Positions 25,231 through 38,135 of a DNA stretch of 64,000 bases are shown piece after piece. Source of the DNA: Nilaparvata lugens (lineage: Eukaryota; Arthropoda; Insecta; Hemiptera; Delphacidae). Made by a program: the position numbers and the translations under genes. Under the pieces are notes generated by a model that did not search any database, had not been told where the DNA came from, and worked only from the letters and a program-made list of their open reading frames with translations. Numbering within the stretch: the stretch's first letter is position 1; each line of letters starts with the position of its first letter. The stretch spans positions 47,967,858-48,031,857 of the forward strand of contig NC_052508.1 in assembly GCF_014356525.2 (NCBI RefSeq), given 5' to 3'.

Positions 25231-26103
25231 TGAGAGAGAGAGCGAGAAGGAATGAGTGATAGCAGACTACCGCAGACTCGTGCGAACTCGCGGAGTCACG
25301 CGGAGCATTTACTCATCTTCTTATTCTACTTTATCTGTTTCTTGTTTGAATCCTTCTTTATTATGTGTCTTCTTCTTATTTTCTTCTTCCACCCTTCTTC
25401 TTTTTCTTCATAGTAATTTTTTGAAAAATTCTCCATTTTTTTAGTATTTCAATTCTAGCACCCCACAAGTACTTCGAGCCCTAGGGTATCTAGTGTTCCC
25501 AGGCGCTGAGATTATTTGCCTCGAGATTCTCTTATGAAATGTATATTATTAGAATCTAATATTCTTGGGTGCCCGACCCCTTCAAGTCCATGGACCCCCC
25601 TAAATTAAGAAAATTAAACTCCTTCCCCTCCCCTTAAACAAAAAAGTCCTTCAGTAGTAATTTTAAGCACTTCTGACCTTTTTTGCGAAACCCCTTCCCA
25701 AAAGATTTGATTATGAGTCGAAGAATTTCGCGTCTAAACCCCCCCCCCTTATGGGCTCACCTGTAATACCCTCACCTACTGATTAATCCGGGGTTTCCCC
25801 AGAGTGAAGCAATAAATGCATTATTATATAAAACAACCATTGAAAATGGAGTAGGCTCTAATCCGATAAACCGTTGATTAATAACGTGAAAACGTCTTTC
25901 TTGATCATTCGACACTCTTTCTCGAAAATCCTGTATCTCTCATTATTATATCCTGTATCCCTCATTATTATATCAGATCTTTCAAAGCATTGTAAGCGTG
26001 CTATATTATATTGTTTGTTAACTCAAGTCAATACTGTAGGTAGCTTTAGAAAGCATTGATAGAATATGAAAGTACGTAAGACATAAAAATATGTTTTTTC
26101 TTT

Positions 26104-26328
26104 TTAAAGAAGCTTCATGTCCATGATTAAAATCGCAACTTTATGTTGATTCAAGAAGCTCTCACTCCCTTCCATGGCTGAACTAGAGTTGGTGTCATCC
26201 TGTGTCATCCTGCAAACATTAAATCCTACCAAAATTAACGTCTTTGGCTCCAGGAGAAGAGCACGTTTATTGAGCATCTGCTTCAAACGTCGACCGACCA
26301 GATCTGCTTGAATAAGAAACCGGAACAT
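26104..26328 (-). CDS. small unidentified ORF, 74 residues
   Basis: The minus-strand frame begins MFRFLIQADLVGRRLKQ and ends ILIMDMKLL, preceded by TTATTTTTTAGTGGAAG, which could be an acceptor just before the ATG. Codon choice is reasonably coding-like. It sits about 110 bp left of a Tc1/mariner-like MITE, so an element-derived origin is possible. No family recognised. Confidence 0.2.
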   Translation of the reverse strand: MFRFLIQADLVGRRLKQMLNKRALLLEPKTLILVGFNVCRMTQDDTNSSSAMEGSESFLNQHKVAILIMDMKLL

Positions 26329-26441
26329 CTTCCACTAAAAAATAAGCATCAATACTCACTAAACTACTTGCACCTGTTTCAAGATGTTATTGTTCACCAA
26401 CTATCTGGAGCTTATCTGGAGGATTCAAACATATTCAAATA

Positions 26442-26805
26442 CACGGTGTCCCACGAAGAGGCTTACACGTTTCATTTTATATTACGTGTCCATTCATGCA
26501 ACGAACTTTTTTAAATTTTACATAGTTTACAAAGTAGGCTCTAAAAATGTAGAAAATATTTTGGGGAAATTTCAGCTCCCAAACCTTCGTAGAAACAAAA
26601 TGGCAGCAGTAGTTTTTTCAGGAAGCGAATTGATAAAATTTTCAATATGCCACCATTTTGTTCCTACAAGAATTAGGGAGCTGAAATCTTCCCAGAATAT
26701 TTTTGGAACCTTCTTTGTAAAGTGTGTAAAATTTGAAAACAATGGGTGCATTAATGGGCACGTAATAGAAAATTGAACGTGAAAACCTCTTCGTGGGACA
26801 CCGTG
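26442..26805. mobile_element. Tc1/mariner-like MITE, long inverted repeat, TA target duplication
   Basis: CACGGTGTCCCACGAAGAGG at the left matches CCTCTTCGTGGGACACCGTG at the right, and imperfect pairing continues inward for roughly 170 bp per arm. TA lies directly outside both ends (26440-26441 and 26806-26807), typical of Tc1/mariner insertion. 364 bp, no transposase. The frames on both strands in this block are mirror images of each other and not genes. Confidence 0.85.
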
Positions 26806-26807
26806 TA

Positions 26808-29506
26808 TATTTGTACAATAGAATTGAGTCTACAAATATGAAATCATGATTGCAAATTCGCGAAGCATTCATGATTCGCTTGATAAGAGAAATACACTCT
26901 TTAATGGACTCAATGTATTTAGAATAAATCTTGTTTTCTCTGTGAACAGAGAAGGTCGTCAGTCGCTATTTGAACACAGCTTTTTTTTCGATCCTACCCC
27001 TCAACGTTGGTTTTTGAATTTCGAGAGCACAGTCTGCGTCCTCGCGCCTCGCCCCCCACCCTTCCACTCCAGAGTCACTGGTAACCTGGAAATCATGGCC
27101 ACTGTTGCTCAACGATTAAACACCTAATGAATCTTTCTCGGAGTAGATTGTAAAGACATCAAAAATCGCTGAAATTAATGTCTTATCACTTCTGCTTCAG
27201 GATCATTATAATCTACTTTATACAAAACAGCACACCAATTCTATTGGAACATCAAAAAATTCGACGAGGTTTTTTGTGTTGAGCTGTCAAGATATATTTG
27301 AAGACTCATAATTCTTTCTGAATAATAAAATATAAGAAGGGATCAAAGGAGTAATTTCTTCTAAGATTTTATGAGAGAATGCTTGAAATTAGCAATCTTA
27401 ATACATTTCTTCAAAGCTTGTCATTGTTCGTTCATTGCTCAGTCCGGAGTTCAAGGTGAAAAGGAAAGTGAATTCATGAATTTCGCCCCGAATGACTCTC
27501 TTTGAAAGCAACAAAAGTTGATTAAAGCTTTAATTAAATTTAAGCCAAGTGCTGGACGAAGTTTATGTAATGCACTGTCTTCATCAAATGAAGTTCTGAT
27601 TCTAGAATTGCAGAAATTTAAGTAGACAGTAATAAAACTTGGAGCTCTAGAGCTTCAAATTGTAAACTTCTAAAAGTTTCTGGTGTAAATATTCTTTGTA
27701 TATTCAATCTCGTTACTTTGTTATTATTGGAAATTTCCATCTCATTTTCGGCTCAAGATTAATACCTTCAACTGAATTATTGTGTTTGATGTAAGAGTTC
27801 TATAAATCTATCACTCCAAATACTAGAATAGCTTCTGTTCAAGTGAAAAATAATATTTTACAGCTTTGTCAATGAAAATTTATTTATCGTTACTTATCAG
27901 AAGTTTTCATAAAATTGTTTTGATAAAGAAATTGAAAATATTCTAGTTCAGACGCGATTTGAGTATCAAATATACAGTATAAGGATGGTTTTTCCAATAC
28001 TGCTTCTCATGCCTAATAAATCGAGATTCTCCAAAATGTTCTCTATAAGTATGAAAAATTCTGGTTGATTAAGCGAATTTAGCTACTCTACTATGGATTT
28101 CCCAGCTTGTTGAAAAATTGCTGAATTGATTTTTAATTTTATCTTTGTTTGATAGTTGAGCTTCAAAACAAATACGCCATAATCAACTACTGAATTAACA
28201 ATATTGTATCAGATAATACAATGGAACATTTTTAACATTAATAAATTATCTATAAACTCTGAACAAATACAGTAAAATCTAAACGCCACAGACGTTAGAC
28301 TAAAATGATTTATGTATTCATATCGCAGTATAACAAGGTCAATTCAATTAGTGTCTGAAATTGCAATTTACACTTAATATAATGATTAATCTGTCTTTAT
28401 TTCCTTTATTTCTAAATCAAATGAAATCAAATATGTATTACGCGTCAGTTTATTTTGTTGATTTCGATTCATTTTAAAAGACTAAAGTTATTCATGCTAC
28501 AAATTCTCGTGCTCTTGCTCTCTGGTTCATGTTTTATTTATTGGGAATACCAAAATAGTGAAGTCTTTGCTAACAATATATTAACTTGAGATATTTTTTG
28601 GAATTATAATAAAATCACAGAAAAAACGCTATTTACAGTGATACACAATCACTAGTCATTCTCAGCAGAGGTATGCATTATCCGTAAACAATATGCCATA
28701 CAGGAATTGAAATGCATATATGTTGAGTTTATGTTAGCATTTCTGATAAATAAGATCAATGCTTTCAATTTAACGAATGCTGACAGTAAAAAATAATCTG
28801 ACTACAGTGCTCTGGAGTCTAGAGGCAAGCGCTCGCAGAAGTGAAAGAGAATGTTTGCGCTGGAATGTCATGAAATAATGTTATTTCTGCTTGAAAGCAT
28901 GGCACGTTTGCTGTAGTTACTATGTATACAGTGAATATAGTGATATTTTGGAGTGAATAAGATCAGGTCGATGTGCCGGTATCAGCTGGTTGACCTTGAG
29001 GTCCGTTTCCAGCAGGAAGTTTCAGTGTATGTCTCTTATTGGAACAAATTCTTTGTCAAATGTGGATGGTTGAGTTTTTTAAGTTGCAAACACCGTTTCC
29101 TGATGCCAAATTCACATTATTTTGACAAACGTTAACTTGAGATTCAGTTAATTGATTAGGGAAATCATGATATAGAAATGTATTTTCAAAGTATATAAAT
29201 ATTTCAAAGTATATAAATATTTTCAAAGTATATAAATCTTGTTGAAGATATTTTCTATTTTGGATAGAGTATCTACAACAAAAAACTTGGATCGCTTGAC
29301 TTTCAATGATAGTTGACGATGAAAAATCATGAGTATCGAGAACAAATTGACGTAAATATACGTAGGCCTAATTAATAACTGAAAATTATAAGGCTAATTG
29401 TAACAAATTGATAATAGACAAAGGCAGAAAAAAGGCAAATGAGTTCCTAGGATAGGAAATCTTGAATCTTACGAAGATAGAAAAGTTTATAAGTATAATA
29501 ATTAAA
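26808..29506. other. AT-rich stretch without a recognised gene
   Basis: A C-rich patch at 27030-27070 and a 3-copy short repeat of TTTCAAAGTATATAAAT at 29178-29239 are the only structures seen. The 93-codon frame at 26846-27127 has no protein-like features. Confidence 0.45.
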
Positions 29507-29679
29507 GGTGCATACAGATAAAGACTAAACGATCACGCGCATTTTGCTTTCAATCAGCTGATAATATGCTTATTAAATATGTATTTTAATTTTTTGTACA
29601 AATACAGATAGAGCGTCAGCTGAACATCAGCTGATTAAAAGTGAAACGCGTGTTCGTGACGCATAAGTCTGTACCCACC
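29507..29679. mobile_element. MITE with imperfect inverted ends
   Basis: GGTGCATACAGA at the left pairs with TCTGTACCCACC at the right; inner TCAATCAGCTGAT and ATCAGCTGATTAAAA also pair, as do GATCACGCGC and GCGTGTTCGTGACGC-like parts. 173 bp, noncoding. Confidence 0.6.
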
Positions 29680-29998
29680 GTAATAAAACTTCCATGAGGA
29701 GAAATCACTCTCATAATCTCAAGCTGATCAAATTCTACTATATAATTAAGAGTTACTTATATTATTTTGTTAGAGATGCTTTTGATTTGATTGTATGAAA
29801 TTTGAATGTGTGATTTGATTTTGGAAATAATCAAATAAATGGATCAATTATTAACTGATAATCAATTTAATATAATGCATTCACATTTGATGTGATAAAA
29901 TAATTTATTTCATAATTTTCCATAGTTTATTGCTATTGGGTAGTTCATTACATTTTTCTTTCTTAAATAATTTATCATTTTTTCAAATTTATTTTCAG

Positions 29999-30044
29999 AT
30001 TACTTGAGAGCCATGCAGTTTAGAACACCGAATACCTCAATATG
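29999..30044 (+). CDS. candidate 46-nt exon
   Basis: The segment is bounded by a strong acceptor (pyrimidine-rich, TTTATTTTCAG) and a strong donor (TATG/GTAAGT). One frame is open (YLRAMQFRTPNTSI) and contains an ATG, so it could be a first coding exon, an internal exon or a 5' UTR exon of a plus-strand gene. It does not join in phase to the GTPase first coding exon, but could be a noncoding leader of that gene. Confidence 0.3.
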
Positions 30045-30479
30045 GTAAGTTGATCAATAATAACTAATATACATAACTATTAGGTTATTAGCTGAGACGC
30101 TTGAATGTATTAGAATGTGAGTGATAAAATATACAGTAATAGAGAATAATCATTTCCGTGAGTATTGATATCAATAATAATGTAATAACAATACAGTCAC
30201 TTGAAATATTTAGCAAAACACGAAATTATTTTAATGGAATCGAATACAAAAATTACCTCTAATCTGTCCTGATCACATTAGCAGGAAAATATTGAACTCT
30301 CTCGCACCTGTTATATCTGAGATTGACTCTGAAGCTTTGTTGAAGATTAAGTTGATTATGAAATCCTTCTACAGAGTAATGGAACTTTTTGAATTGAGAA
30401 ATTTTTAAAATGATGTGATTCGAATTGAATTATTTTTTGTCATTTAAATATCTTAATATTTTTTACATATCAATGTGAC

Positions 30480-30550
30480 TATGTATTTGACTTGTGTCAA
30501 TATTGTATTATTGTACAATGAATGACATCAATAAAATTGAAATTGGAATT
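30480..30550 (+). mobile_element. LINE 3' tail remnant
   Basis: GACATCAATAAAATTGAAAT followed by TGGAATTGG resembles a LINE end (AATAAA then a short GAAATTG-type tandem tail), comparable with the tail at 62840-62865. Upstream sequence has no recognisable coding part. Confidence 0.4.
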
Positions 30551-32263
30551 GGATCTATCATTATTTCAAGTTCTCGACTATATTCATATCCATACCTGCT
30601 GTTTCCAGTCGCTTATTATGAATTTGCATATATCTTTTCTTAAGAAAAAAACATGATATGATATCAATAATAATAATCCAATATAAATAACCCAATTTAA
30701 GGGTTCATTGTGTTAAAATGAAATACTCCCTCATCATCTCATTAAAGACGTTGGATGAATATCAACATATATTTTCTAGTGTCAAGTGTAAATCGGTTCT
30801 TCTTCATAAATCCTACGAAATTATGAATTTGTAATAATAATAATAAATTCATGTCTGAGGAATGGTTAGTTAAGCAATTAATTGAACAAAATTTTAAACA
30901 TTATCCATATTGATTGCTAGTGCTCTCTTATGGGCTAATATTTTATTACATTCAGTTGTTGAATTGTCTTGAAATTGACGAGGAATAAATCAAATTGAAT
31001 GGATTGAGATTATGCGGGGCGGGGCGGGGCACAGGTGTTCAGCCATGTCATCCATTATCTTGTGATCGGATGTGAGATGAATGTTTCGAAAACCCTGCAA
31101 GCGAACAGCCACGTTACACCTCAAAGTTTGTTAGGTATTAGTAGGGATGAAGAGGGTGGAGAATTTACTCCAAACCTAACCCTCGAGCAATGCACACTTT
31201 TCACTTTTTGCAGAAGTTTTGCCCTCAGCATCATGGCACACCCACCTTCACTTTACTACTCTGCCAGACTCTTAAAAGTGTTTCCAATGTTATTACCTGC
31301 CGCGCTGTTCGAAACTCAACGCAAGAGTTGATTCAATAAAATATTTAGAACTTTCACCCTCCACCGTCAGGCAACCCATTATCGCGGCTCATCTTTTGTT
31401 AATAGGAAATTATGGAGCGAGATTTGCAGCTGCGTTATGGAGTAAGACTCGGTCTCTGTGTTATGACTGAGGTGGTTAAATTCCACGAAGATCAACTCCA
31501 GAGTTCCTACGATATTATTGATTGGTGTGCAAATTAAGTTATTGATCCTCCAGTTCAATAGCGCACCCTTTAGCATATATTATTCTCCTCACGAGTTTGA
31601 TTGACTCTACAAAAACTACAGAATTCCTGTGATATCTTTATTGGTTGGTGTAATATTGTGTGGTAAAACATGTGCGTTTTGAGTTATTGGTCAACCCAGT
31701 TGGATAAACAATCATACTCTTCTTATGAGCTTGATATTGACAATTTCTTCTTGATTTCATGAAGAATTTCTGTGATATTTGTGGAATATTAAGTAAGAGA
31801 GATTGTGGGAATTGAGTTACACTCAGTTCAATATAAATGCTCCACAGTATACTCTCCACATAACATTGATTATTCACTTTTCTCACTAGAACTAACATAG
31901 CTCTACCAATATTTTTATTGAAATCCTAGAAACCTCTCCACACAATGGAAAGAGGCTGCTGTCTTTCAATACATCAATTCTACTCAAGTTAAAGTTTTAG
32001 GATCTTGTGCTAATTGAAAGCAATAAACTGAACTTGAATTTTTAATTTTCTTGCTTCCGGTATTTTTACCATTTCAACTTTAGAATATGATTATATATGA
32101 ATATGAATATATTACCATTTAAACTCTACATCAAAATCAAAACCGTGGTTGTGAATATGAATTTTATCGAGAATCACAAAGTCTAATCGGGTTTCAGTAG
32201 CTTAAGCACCATCTCGTTTTGAACGGAGATTGATCAGCTGTTCTTTAACCTGGAATGTAACGC

Positions 32264-32468
32264 ATTATACCACTACCTCCGTAAACAAAGATAGTGCATG
32301 ACAGGTGGTTGATGGTAACGTCAGCACAGGTAGGGCTCCTACACCAATCAATAAAAACACTAACTGATATAGATCAGCTGAAGCAAGTTTTTATTGATGT
32401 AGGAAACCTACCTGTGCTGACGTCACCAGAATGCACTAAGGCTTTGTTTACGGAGGTAGTGATTATAC
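32264..32468. mobile_element. palindromic MITE with 7-bp target duplication
   Basis: CACTACCTCCGTAAACAAAG starts the left arm (32271) and CTTTGTTTACGGAGGTAGTG ends the right arm (32461). Pairing continues inward through GTCAGCACAGGTAGG/CCTACCTGTGCTGAC and ATCAATAAAAAC/GTTTTTATTGAT. ATTATAC flanks both sides (32264-32270 and 32462-32468). No coding capacity. Confidence 0.85.
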
Positions 32469-33489
32469 AATAATAAATAATTCGACCATATCTTCAAGCA
32501 GTCATAGTTTAGCGATAACGTATATGTGGCATACATTATTTTTTTTCAGAAAAATTATGGCTTTCACATACTTGATCAGGAAAACGTTTTCTGGTTGAAT
32601 CTCTCCAATTGGAAACTACAAAAAAATATATGGGTGAATATATATTGAAGCATGCATACCGCGTGGGGAAATCGCAATAATTGAGAATTGTATTGAATAC
32701 TAAACTTGCTCTCGTATTGTGAAACACATATTTCTCATTTATTATTTATGAGAGGAATTCTCAAATGATACTTGTTCTTTTATTGTAAAACTCTCATTCT
32801 TTATTATTCATTTGTGAAAGGAAAACTAACTCTTCATGATCCAATAATAATAATATATTTAATAAAAATGACTCATTAATAGGTATTCCTTCTAAAAAAT
32901 TTGATAATTCTGTAAGACAAGTGATTGGTTGAATGCCTGTTTGAAAGACTACGAAAGGATGACAACCTCTTCAACCAACTCGGGGGGCATTACTATTCTA
33001 GAAATTACACTCTCATACACTTAAAACAGGATAATGTGTGGTAAATTCCAATTCCTTTCAATCTCCACATTATTTTCCTATAATCGGAGGAAATAATCGG
33101 CTATAATCGGTTGGGCATAATTTAAGATTTTTTTTTCAAATTGCAATTTATTCAGTTTATAATGCATTTATGATGTGTGTTATAGTATCACCTCATACTC
33201 TCTTTTGTTCCATATTGTGGCTTTCTATCACATAGAGTGTGAGTGATTTATATGTGATAAAAATTATGTTTATAGATTGTGCCTTGGTCACTGAGTAGAA
33301 ATAATTTTGAAACCAAATTTTTTATCGAAAATTCAATTGAAATTCAATTGTTGATCAATCCAATTGATTAACAAACAAAATCATCAAATATATTTTTACC
33401 TATGACGTTGAGACAATGCAGGAGGCTTTAGAAAGAATGACCAAATTTCCAAAATCTGTTTTTTCAATCTTCTCATACTAACAGTTTTG

Positions 33490-33880
33490 GGACGGTTTGA
33501 GCCTGTTTTTCTCTCCTCATCTCAACAATATAGGTATGTATTATGTTTTAATGGATCAAGATCCAAGGTATGTACTATTTATTAAGGGATCAAGATCCAA
33601 GGTATCACAAGTCAAGTATGGTGTACCACAGGATTCCGTGCTCGGGCCGTTGCTTTTTATACTAATGATAAATGACCTACCAAGCTTTGTGAAGGATCAG
33701 ACAATATTGTATGCCGATGATACAACTCTTGTAAATGAGAGTAATGACACCCACAAACTTGAAACTTCGTCGGCAACATCTATGTATAAAACATCGGATT
33801 GGTTTAGAGCAAATGGGCTCCTACTGAATGAGAGCAAGACCCAGTCACTGCTTTTTGGTTAGGGGAGCTACCTTGTTGAA
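33490..33880 (+). mobile_element. CR1/Jockey-type LINE, reverse-transcriptase part, upstream of nested insertion
   Basis: The frame at 33497-33862 reads YGVPQDSVLGPLLFILMIND, then LYADDTTLVNES, then WFRANGLLLNESKTQSLLFG: reverse-transcriptase motifs 4-6 with the catalytic YADD. The usual GVPQGS is GVPQDS, a likely inactivating change. Sequence upstream of the motif is truncated or degenerate, with a repeated GGATCAAGATCCAAGGTAT near 33553 and 33589. The element is interrupted at about 33880 and resumes at about 35800. Confidence 0.85.
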
Positions 33881-35800
33881 CTATTCTTCTTCTTCTTCTT
33901 CTTCTTCTTCTTCTTCTGCTAGTGCCTATTCGTTCCGAATATTGGCGATCAGCCTGACTATGAATATCTTATTTACAGCCATCCTGAAAAGTTCTGTTGT
34001 AGTCTTGGAGGATCAGGTATGCAGGTTTTTCAGCCATGATATTCTCCTTCTTCCTGGTCCTCTTCAGCCATAGATCTTTCCTTGGAGAACGGATTTCAGC
34101 AGGCCGTATTTTTCTTCATTGCGCATGATATGGCCAAAATATGCAAGCTTCCTGCTCTTGAAGATGTTCATCACTTCCAAATCCTTATTCATTCGCTCCA
34201 ATACAGCTTTGTTGTTCACTCTGTCCATCCATGAAATTCTCAATACTCTTCTATACAGCCACATCTCAAAAGCCTTGAGTCTTTTTTCAGTTGACTTGGT
34301 CAATGTCCATGACTCCATCCCATAGAAGAGTATTGAGAAAATGTAGCAATGGAGGAGTTTGATTTTGATGTGCATATTAAAGTTGTGACTCTTGAACAGT
34401 TTCGCCATCTGATTGAATGCAGTATCCTCTCATTCTATCCTTTTTGAGATCACGTACAGGTTCTTAGAATTATTCCAGCCCTCGCTTTTTCTATTCTGCA
34501 TTTTACCTCTTGATAATGATCCCATTTCTCATTGATCAAGGTTCCCAGATACGTGAACTGTTGCACCCTCTCTATCGGTTTGGTGTTAAGCATCAAGTCA
34601 CATCCTCCCACTGCTCCCTTACTTATCACCATGAATTTTGTTTTGCGTACATTGATTTCCAAGCCATATTGTTCACTGACGCCTCCTATCTTGTTCACAA
34701 GCTCCTGCAGGCTGTTCATGCTGTCAGCGAAGATTACAGTATCATCTGCATATCGGATGTTGTTCAAACGTTCTCCATTCAACAAAAGACTCTCATTTCA
34801 GTATTCTCAAGGGCCTCCCTGAAGATTTCCTCTGAATAAAGATTAAATATCAATGGTGAAAGGATGCAGCCCTGTCCAACGCCTCGTAGAATGTCAACCG
34901 CATTGGTCTGCACCTCTGCACTGATCCTTATAGTAGAGGACTGATTCCAATACAGGTTTTGAATGATTTGAAGATCTTTCTCATCCATTCCTGTGCTCCT
35001 CAACATCTCCATCATTTTGACATGCTGAATCCTATCGAATGCCTTTTTGTAATCGATGAAAACATGCAAAAACATCACAGTTCATGTTTGTTCAGCGTTG
35101 GAACAAGACCTGTAGACCTGTACAGTGTACAAGGCATGTGTTGTAGCAACTGCCTTCATGTGCGCCAAACTGTGTGTCTGCCACTCTGCGAATCACAAAT
35201 CTTGTCGATTCTCTGATGAATAATTTCAAGGAACAGCTTCAACATGTGACTCATGAGGCTTATGGTTCTATAGCCACCACATGTCTTGGCTCCCTGTTTC
35301 TTTGGCAATATTATAAATTCGGAAATCAGCCATTCATCTGGGATGCTTCCAGAATTGTATATTTGATTGAATATATTGGTAAAGAATTTCATTGATCCAT
35401 CGTCTAGAAGTTCAAAAAATTCTGAATGCACCCCATCTGGACCCGGAGTCTTCCCTTCTCTCATGGCACCAATAGCAGCCATTCACCATGATACTAGGAC
35501 CAGACATATCCTGTACTTGCATTGCAGGTGGTTCTCCTCTTTCATCAAAGAATATCTGTTCTACATACTTCTTCCAAGCCTCCTTAAATAGCCTCTCTAT
35601 CAACTATCAGATCTCCTGCATCAGTCACAAGCCTCCCAACAGTTTTCCTCTTAAGCCTTCCTGTCACCTCTCTCACCCTTCTATGTACATTGACCTCATC
35701 AAATTGGCACTTCTCCTCCAACTCTTTCTCCTTTGCCTCTCTTGTCTTTCTTTGGATGGACCTCTTTAAGCGCTATCCAAACTCTTTGAAAGAGTTTGAC
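33881..35800 (-). mobile_element. RTE-type LINE fragment, antisense, nested in another LINE
   Basis: Minus-strand frames, in order from 35700 to 34064, read through a linker (AWKKYVEQIFFDERGEPP), GKTPGPDGVHSEFFE, LPKKQGAKTCGGYRTISLM, FIDYKKAFDRIQH, GVGQGCILSPLIFNLYSEE, RYADDTVIFADS, FTYLGTLINEKW and LYRRVLRISWMDRV, followed by a HIMRN segment. This is an essentially complete reverse transcriptase and C-terminal domain, missing the endonuclease N-terminus and broken by several frameshifts and stops. The 3' end is marked by an AAG/TTC trinucleotide run (33884-33917). Such microsatellite tails and this protein layout fit the RTE clade. Confidence 0.85.
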
Positions 35801-36455
35801 CTCTTCACACTCTTCTGAAAGTAGTAAATTTCTTGGTATTTTCGTGGATGAGATGCTGACTTGGCGGCCACATATTGAATGTTTGACTGGTAAACTCTTT
35901 AGAGTTATATATCTTTTACACAACTTAAAAGAGCATGTGACCTACATGTATTTGAGATCAACTTACTTTGCGTTTTTCCATAATCTGCTATCATATGGAA
36001 TTATTTTATGGGGAAACTGTGGTGATATGCGGAGTGTGCTTGTACTCCAAAAAAAAGCTGTTGGAATAATTTCTAGTGCAAAACTCCTTGCCCATTGTAG
36101 ACCGCTCTTCGTGGACATGAAAATAATGTCAGTAATAAATGTATATATTTTTAGATCACCAATGACGTCACACCGATCATCTGTCTGATCATTGATCATG
36201 TGTCAAGAATGGACATTGATATGTCCAAAGCTCCGCCAATTTATTTAGATGCATAACAATATTCTCCATTTTATCTATAGTTATTACAAATTGTTTTTTT
36301 CATATTATATACAGCTCAATAATTATTTTCTTAATTTATATTTTGTAAATTCATCCATAATTTTGCTGTATTGTAAGCTATTGTATATAAGTGTATGAGC
36401 CAGTATATATTGTAATCTACATAAATAAAGTACTCAATCAATCAATCAATCATTA
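35801..36455 (+). mobile_element. CR1/Jockey-type LINE, C-terminal part and 3' tail, downstream of nested insertion
   Basis: The frame at 35796-36188 reads SSKFLGIFVDEMLTW, LRSTYFAFFHNLLSYGIILW and VLQKKAVGIISSAK, which continues directly from the polymerase fragment ending near 33862. The 3' end carries AATAAAG and a TCAA tandem (about 36434-36455), a microsatellite-type LINE tail. Confidence 0.8.
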
Positions 36456-37089
36456 AAAGATCGATATGCGCGTGGCCAGTACCTTCTATTCCAGGTACCC
36501 TGATACAGATAGAGGTGAACTGAATTGACAGCTGTATTTTAGCTGATGGTTGAGCTGTGAACTGGTCTGGCATTGATTGTCAAATCATGCATGTCGGAAG
36601 ATAAGCTCAAACTCACTTCATTCGGCACTCAGTTGGCCTCTACTCTGCGTCACTCATCTGTAACAGAAAGAATATGGCAAATGTGCGGCCGCAGCCAAAT
36701 TAAAAAGTCATCCAACGGTGACTAGACAATTTTCAGAAACAACTATTTCGTATTCTATTCTAAGAAAGATCCGCTATGTTATGCGATGCTGATCGGTGAG
36801 CTTAGAAACAAAAAAGTAGATGAGGAAATGTTGTGCCGTTGCTCAGGTTTATAATATTGTTCCAAATTTTAGATTGGTCTGTCCATTGTTCAAGGGTTCA
36901 GTCTGATAGTCTATAATCTGATTGATATTCCTTATGGATCTCAGCGAAGGATTGCCCTTCCTGGAATAGAAGAAGAATATTTATCCAACATTCATGGGGT
37001 GAATATTTTTCACCCAAGAGAGTGGTGGATTTTATCATTGGTATTCAATTTTGTTTTTTCTCACCAAATCATCTTTTCTTCGCTTAATT
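36456..37089. other. mixed sequence without a recognised gene
   Basis: Slightly higher GC around 36480-36700, including a NotI-type GCGGCCGC. No open frame with protein character was found. Confidence 0.4.
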
Positions 37090-37476
37090 TTTTGACATCA
37101 ATAAGTACTATAATAGAGGAAAGAATCGGCTTATACAGTGGATAGGAGATTAACGAATGACGCATCATCAAGTCTCAACTACTGAACTGATTATCTTAAA
37201 ATTCTGCATATAGATTCTCAATTTACCGAGGATGGTTATAGGCCTATTTTTAATTCTTGAAAATATCATTACGTTAAGTTTTCAGTTTGTCAAGTCTTCA
37301 ATTCATGCTTCCAGTTTTTTTATACTTTGATATCTTTGTTTGAAAGTGGTCATAGATAAAATAGTGTATTCAACGATTTATTTTCTATCTTCTCATTCTT
37401 CTTCTATCTGTATATTATCTAGCATTGGACAGAGAGGAATGGGGAAGAGGTATAGACTTGTCCTAGGGCAGAATAC

Positions 37477-37555
<79 letters not shown>

Positions 37556-38135
37556 CTGTATATCGTATTTTTCCTTATCCACATTATACAGCATCGGTAA
37601 AAGTATGAAAACAGCTGAATATTTCTTTTAAATTGGAAATTTGACAATAGGTCTGATTGGGGATCCTATTCTAATAAAAATAACTACTTTTCTGTAGTAT
37701 CAAAACCCTGGTTCGCCATTTTGAATCCAATTGTTTTTTTTTAATTGGAAGTTGGTCATTATTATGATAAATGAGTTCGATACAAAATTTCAAGAGAAAA
37801 TGAATTGAAAAGAATGAAGAGAAAATGAGAGCGCACATCGATATCTGAAACCGTTTGAAAGTTATTCTTATTCACATTCAAAGATACTAATAAATCATCT
37901 ATCTTCTATAAAGAGGAGAGAATCGGGTTATACATGAAGCGGAAAGGAAATTCACGAATGACTTATCATCACGTCTGAACTACTAGTCTGATTTACTTGA
38001 AATTTTGCATATAGATTTTTAATTCACCGAGGATGGTTATAGGCCAATTTTAAATCCTTAAAGATTTCAGTAGGTCAAGTTTTCAGTTATTCAAGTTTTT
38101 GATTAGACCCTTGCGGAGCACGGGTTACCTGATAG
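37090..38135 (+). mobile_element. Helitron-like nonautonomous element with 3' hairpin
   Basis: Two related segments (about 37100-37312 and 37900-38105) share ATTCTGCATATAGATT-type text and ACCGAGGATGGTTATAGGCC. The second is followed by ACCCTTGCGGAGCACGGGT, a 7-bp stem with one mismatch, and then TACCTGATAG, resembling a Helitron 3' end (hairpin plus CTRR). A GAT microsatellite lies between the segments. The 5' end was not located. No RepHel protein present. Confidence 0.5.
37478..37555 (+). repeat. (GAT)n microsatellite, about 26 units
   Basis: Uninterrupted GAT repeats. They create artificial poly-Asp and poly-Ser frames on the two strands. Confidence 0.95.

Noticed and set aside
26384..26872. 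130-codon plus-strand and 76-codon minus-strand frames
   Set aside because: They are the two arms of the Tc1/mariner-like MITE at 26442-26805 read on opposite strands.
31035..31331. 98-codon plus-strand frame after a GGGGC run
   Set aside because: No recognisable domain and no clear splice or promoter context.
37340..37647. Poly-Asp and poly-Ser frames on opposite strands
   Set aside because: Both come from the GAT microsatellite at 37478-37555.
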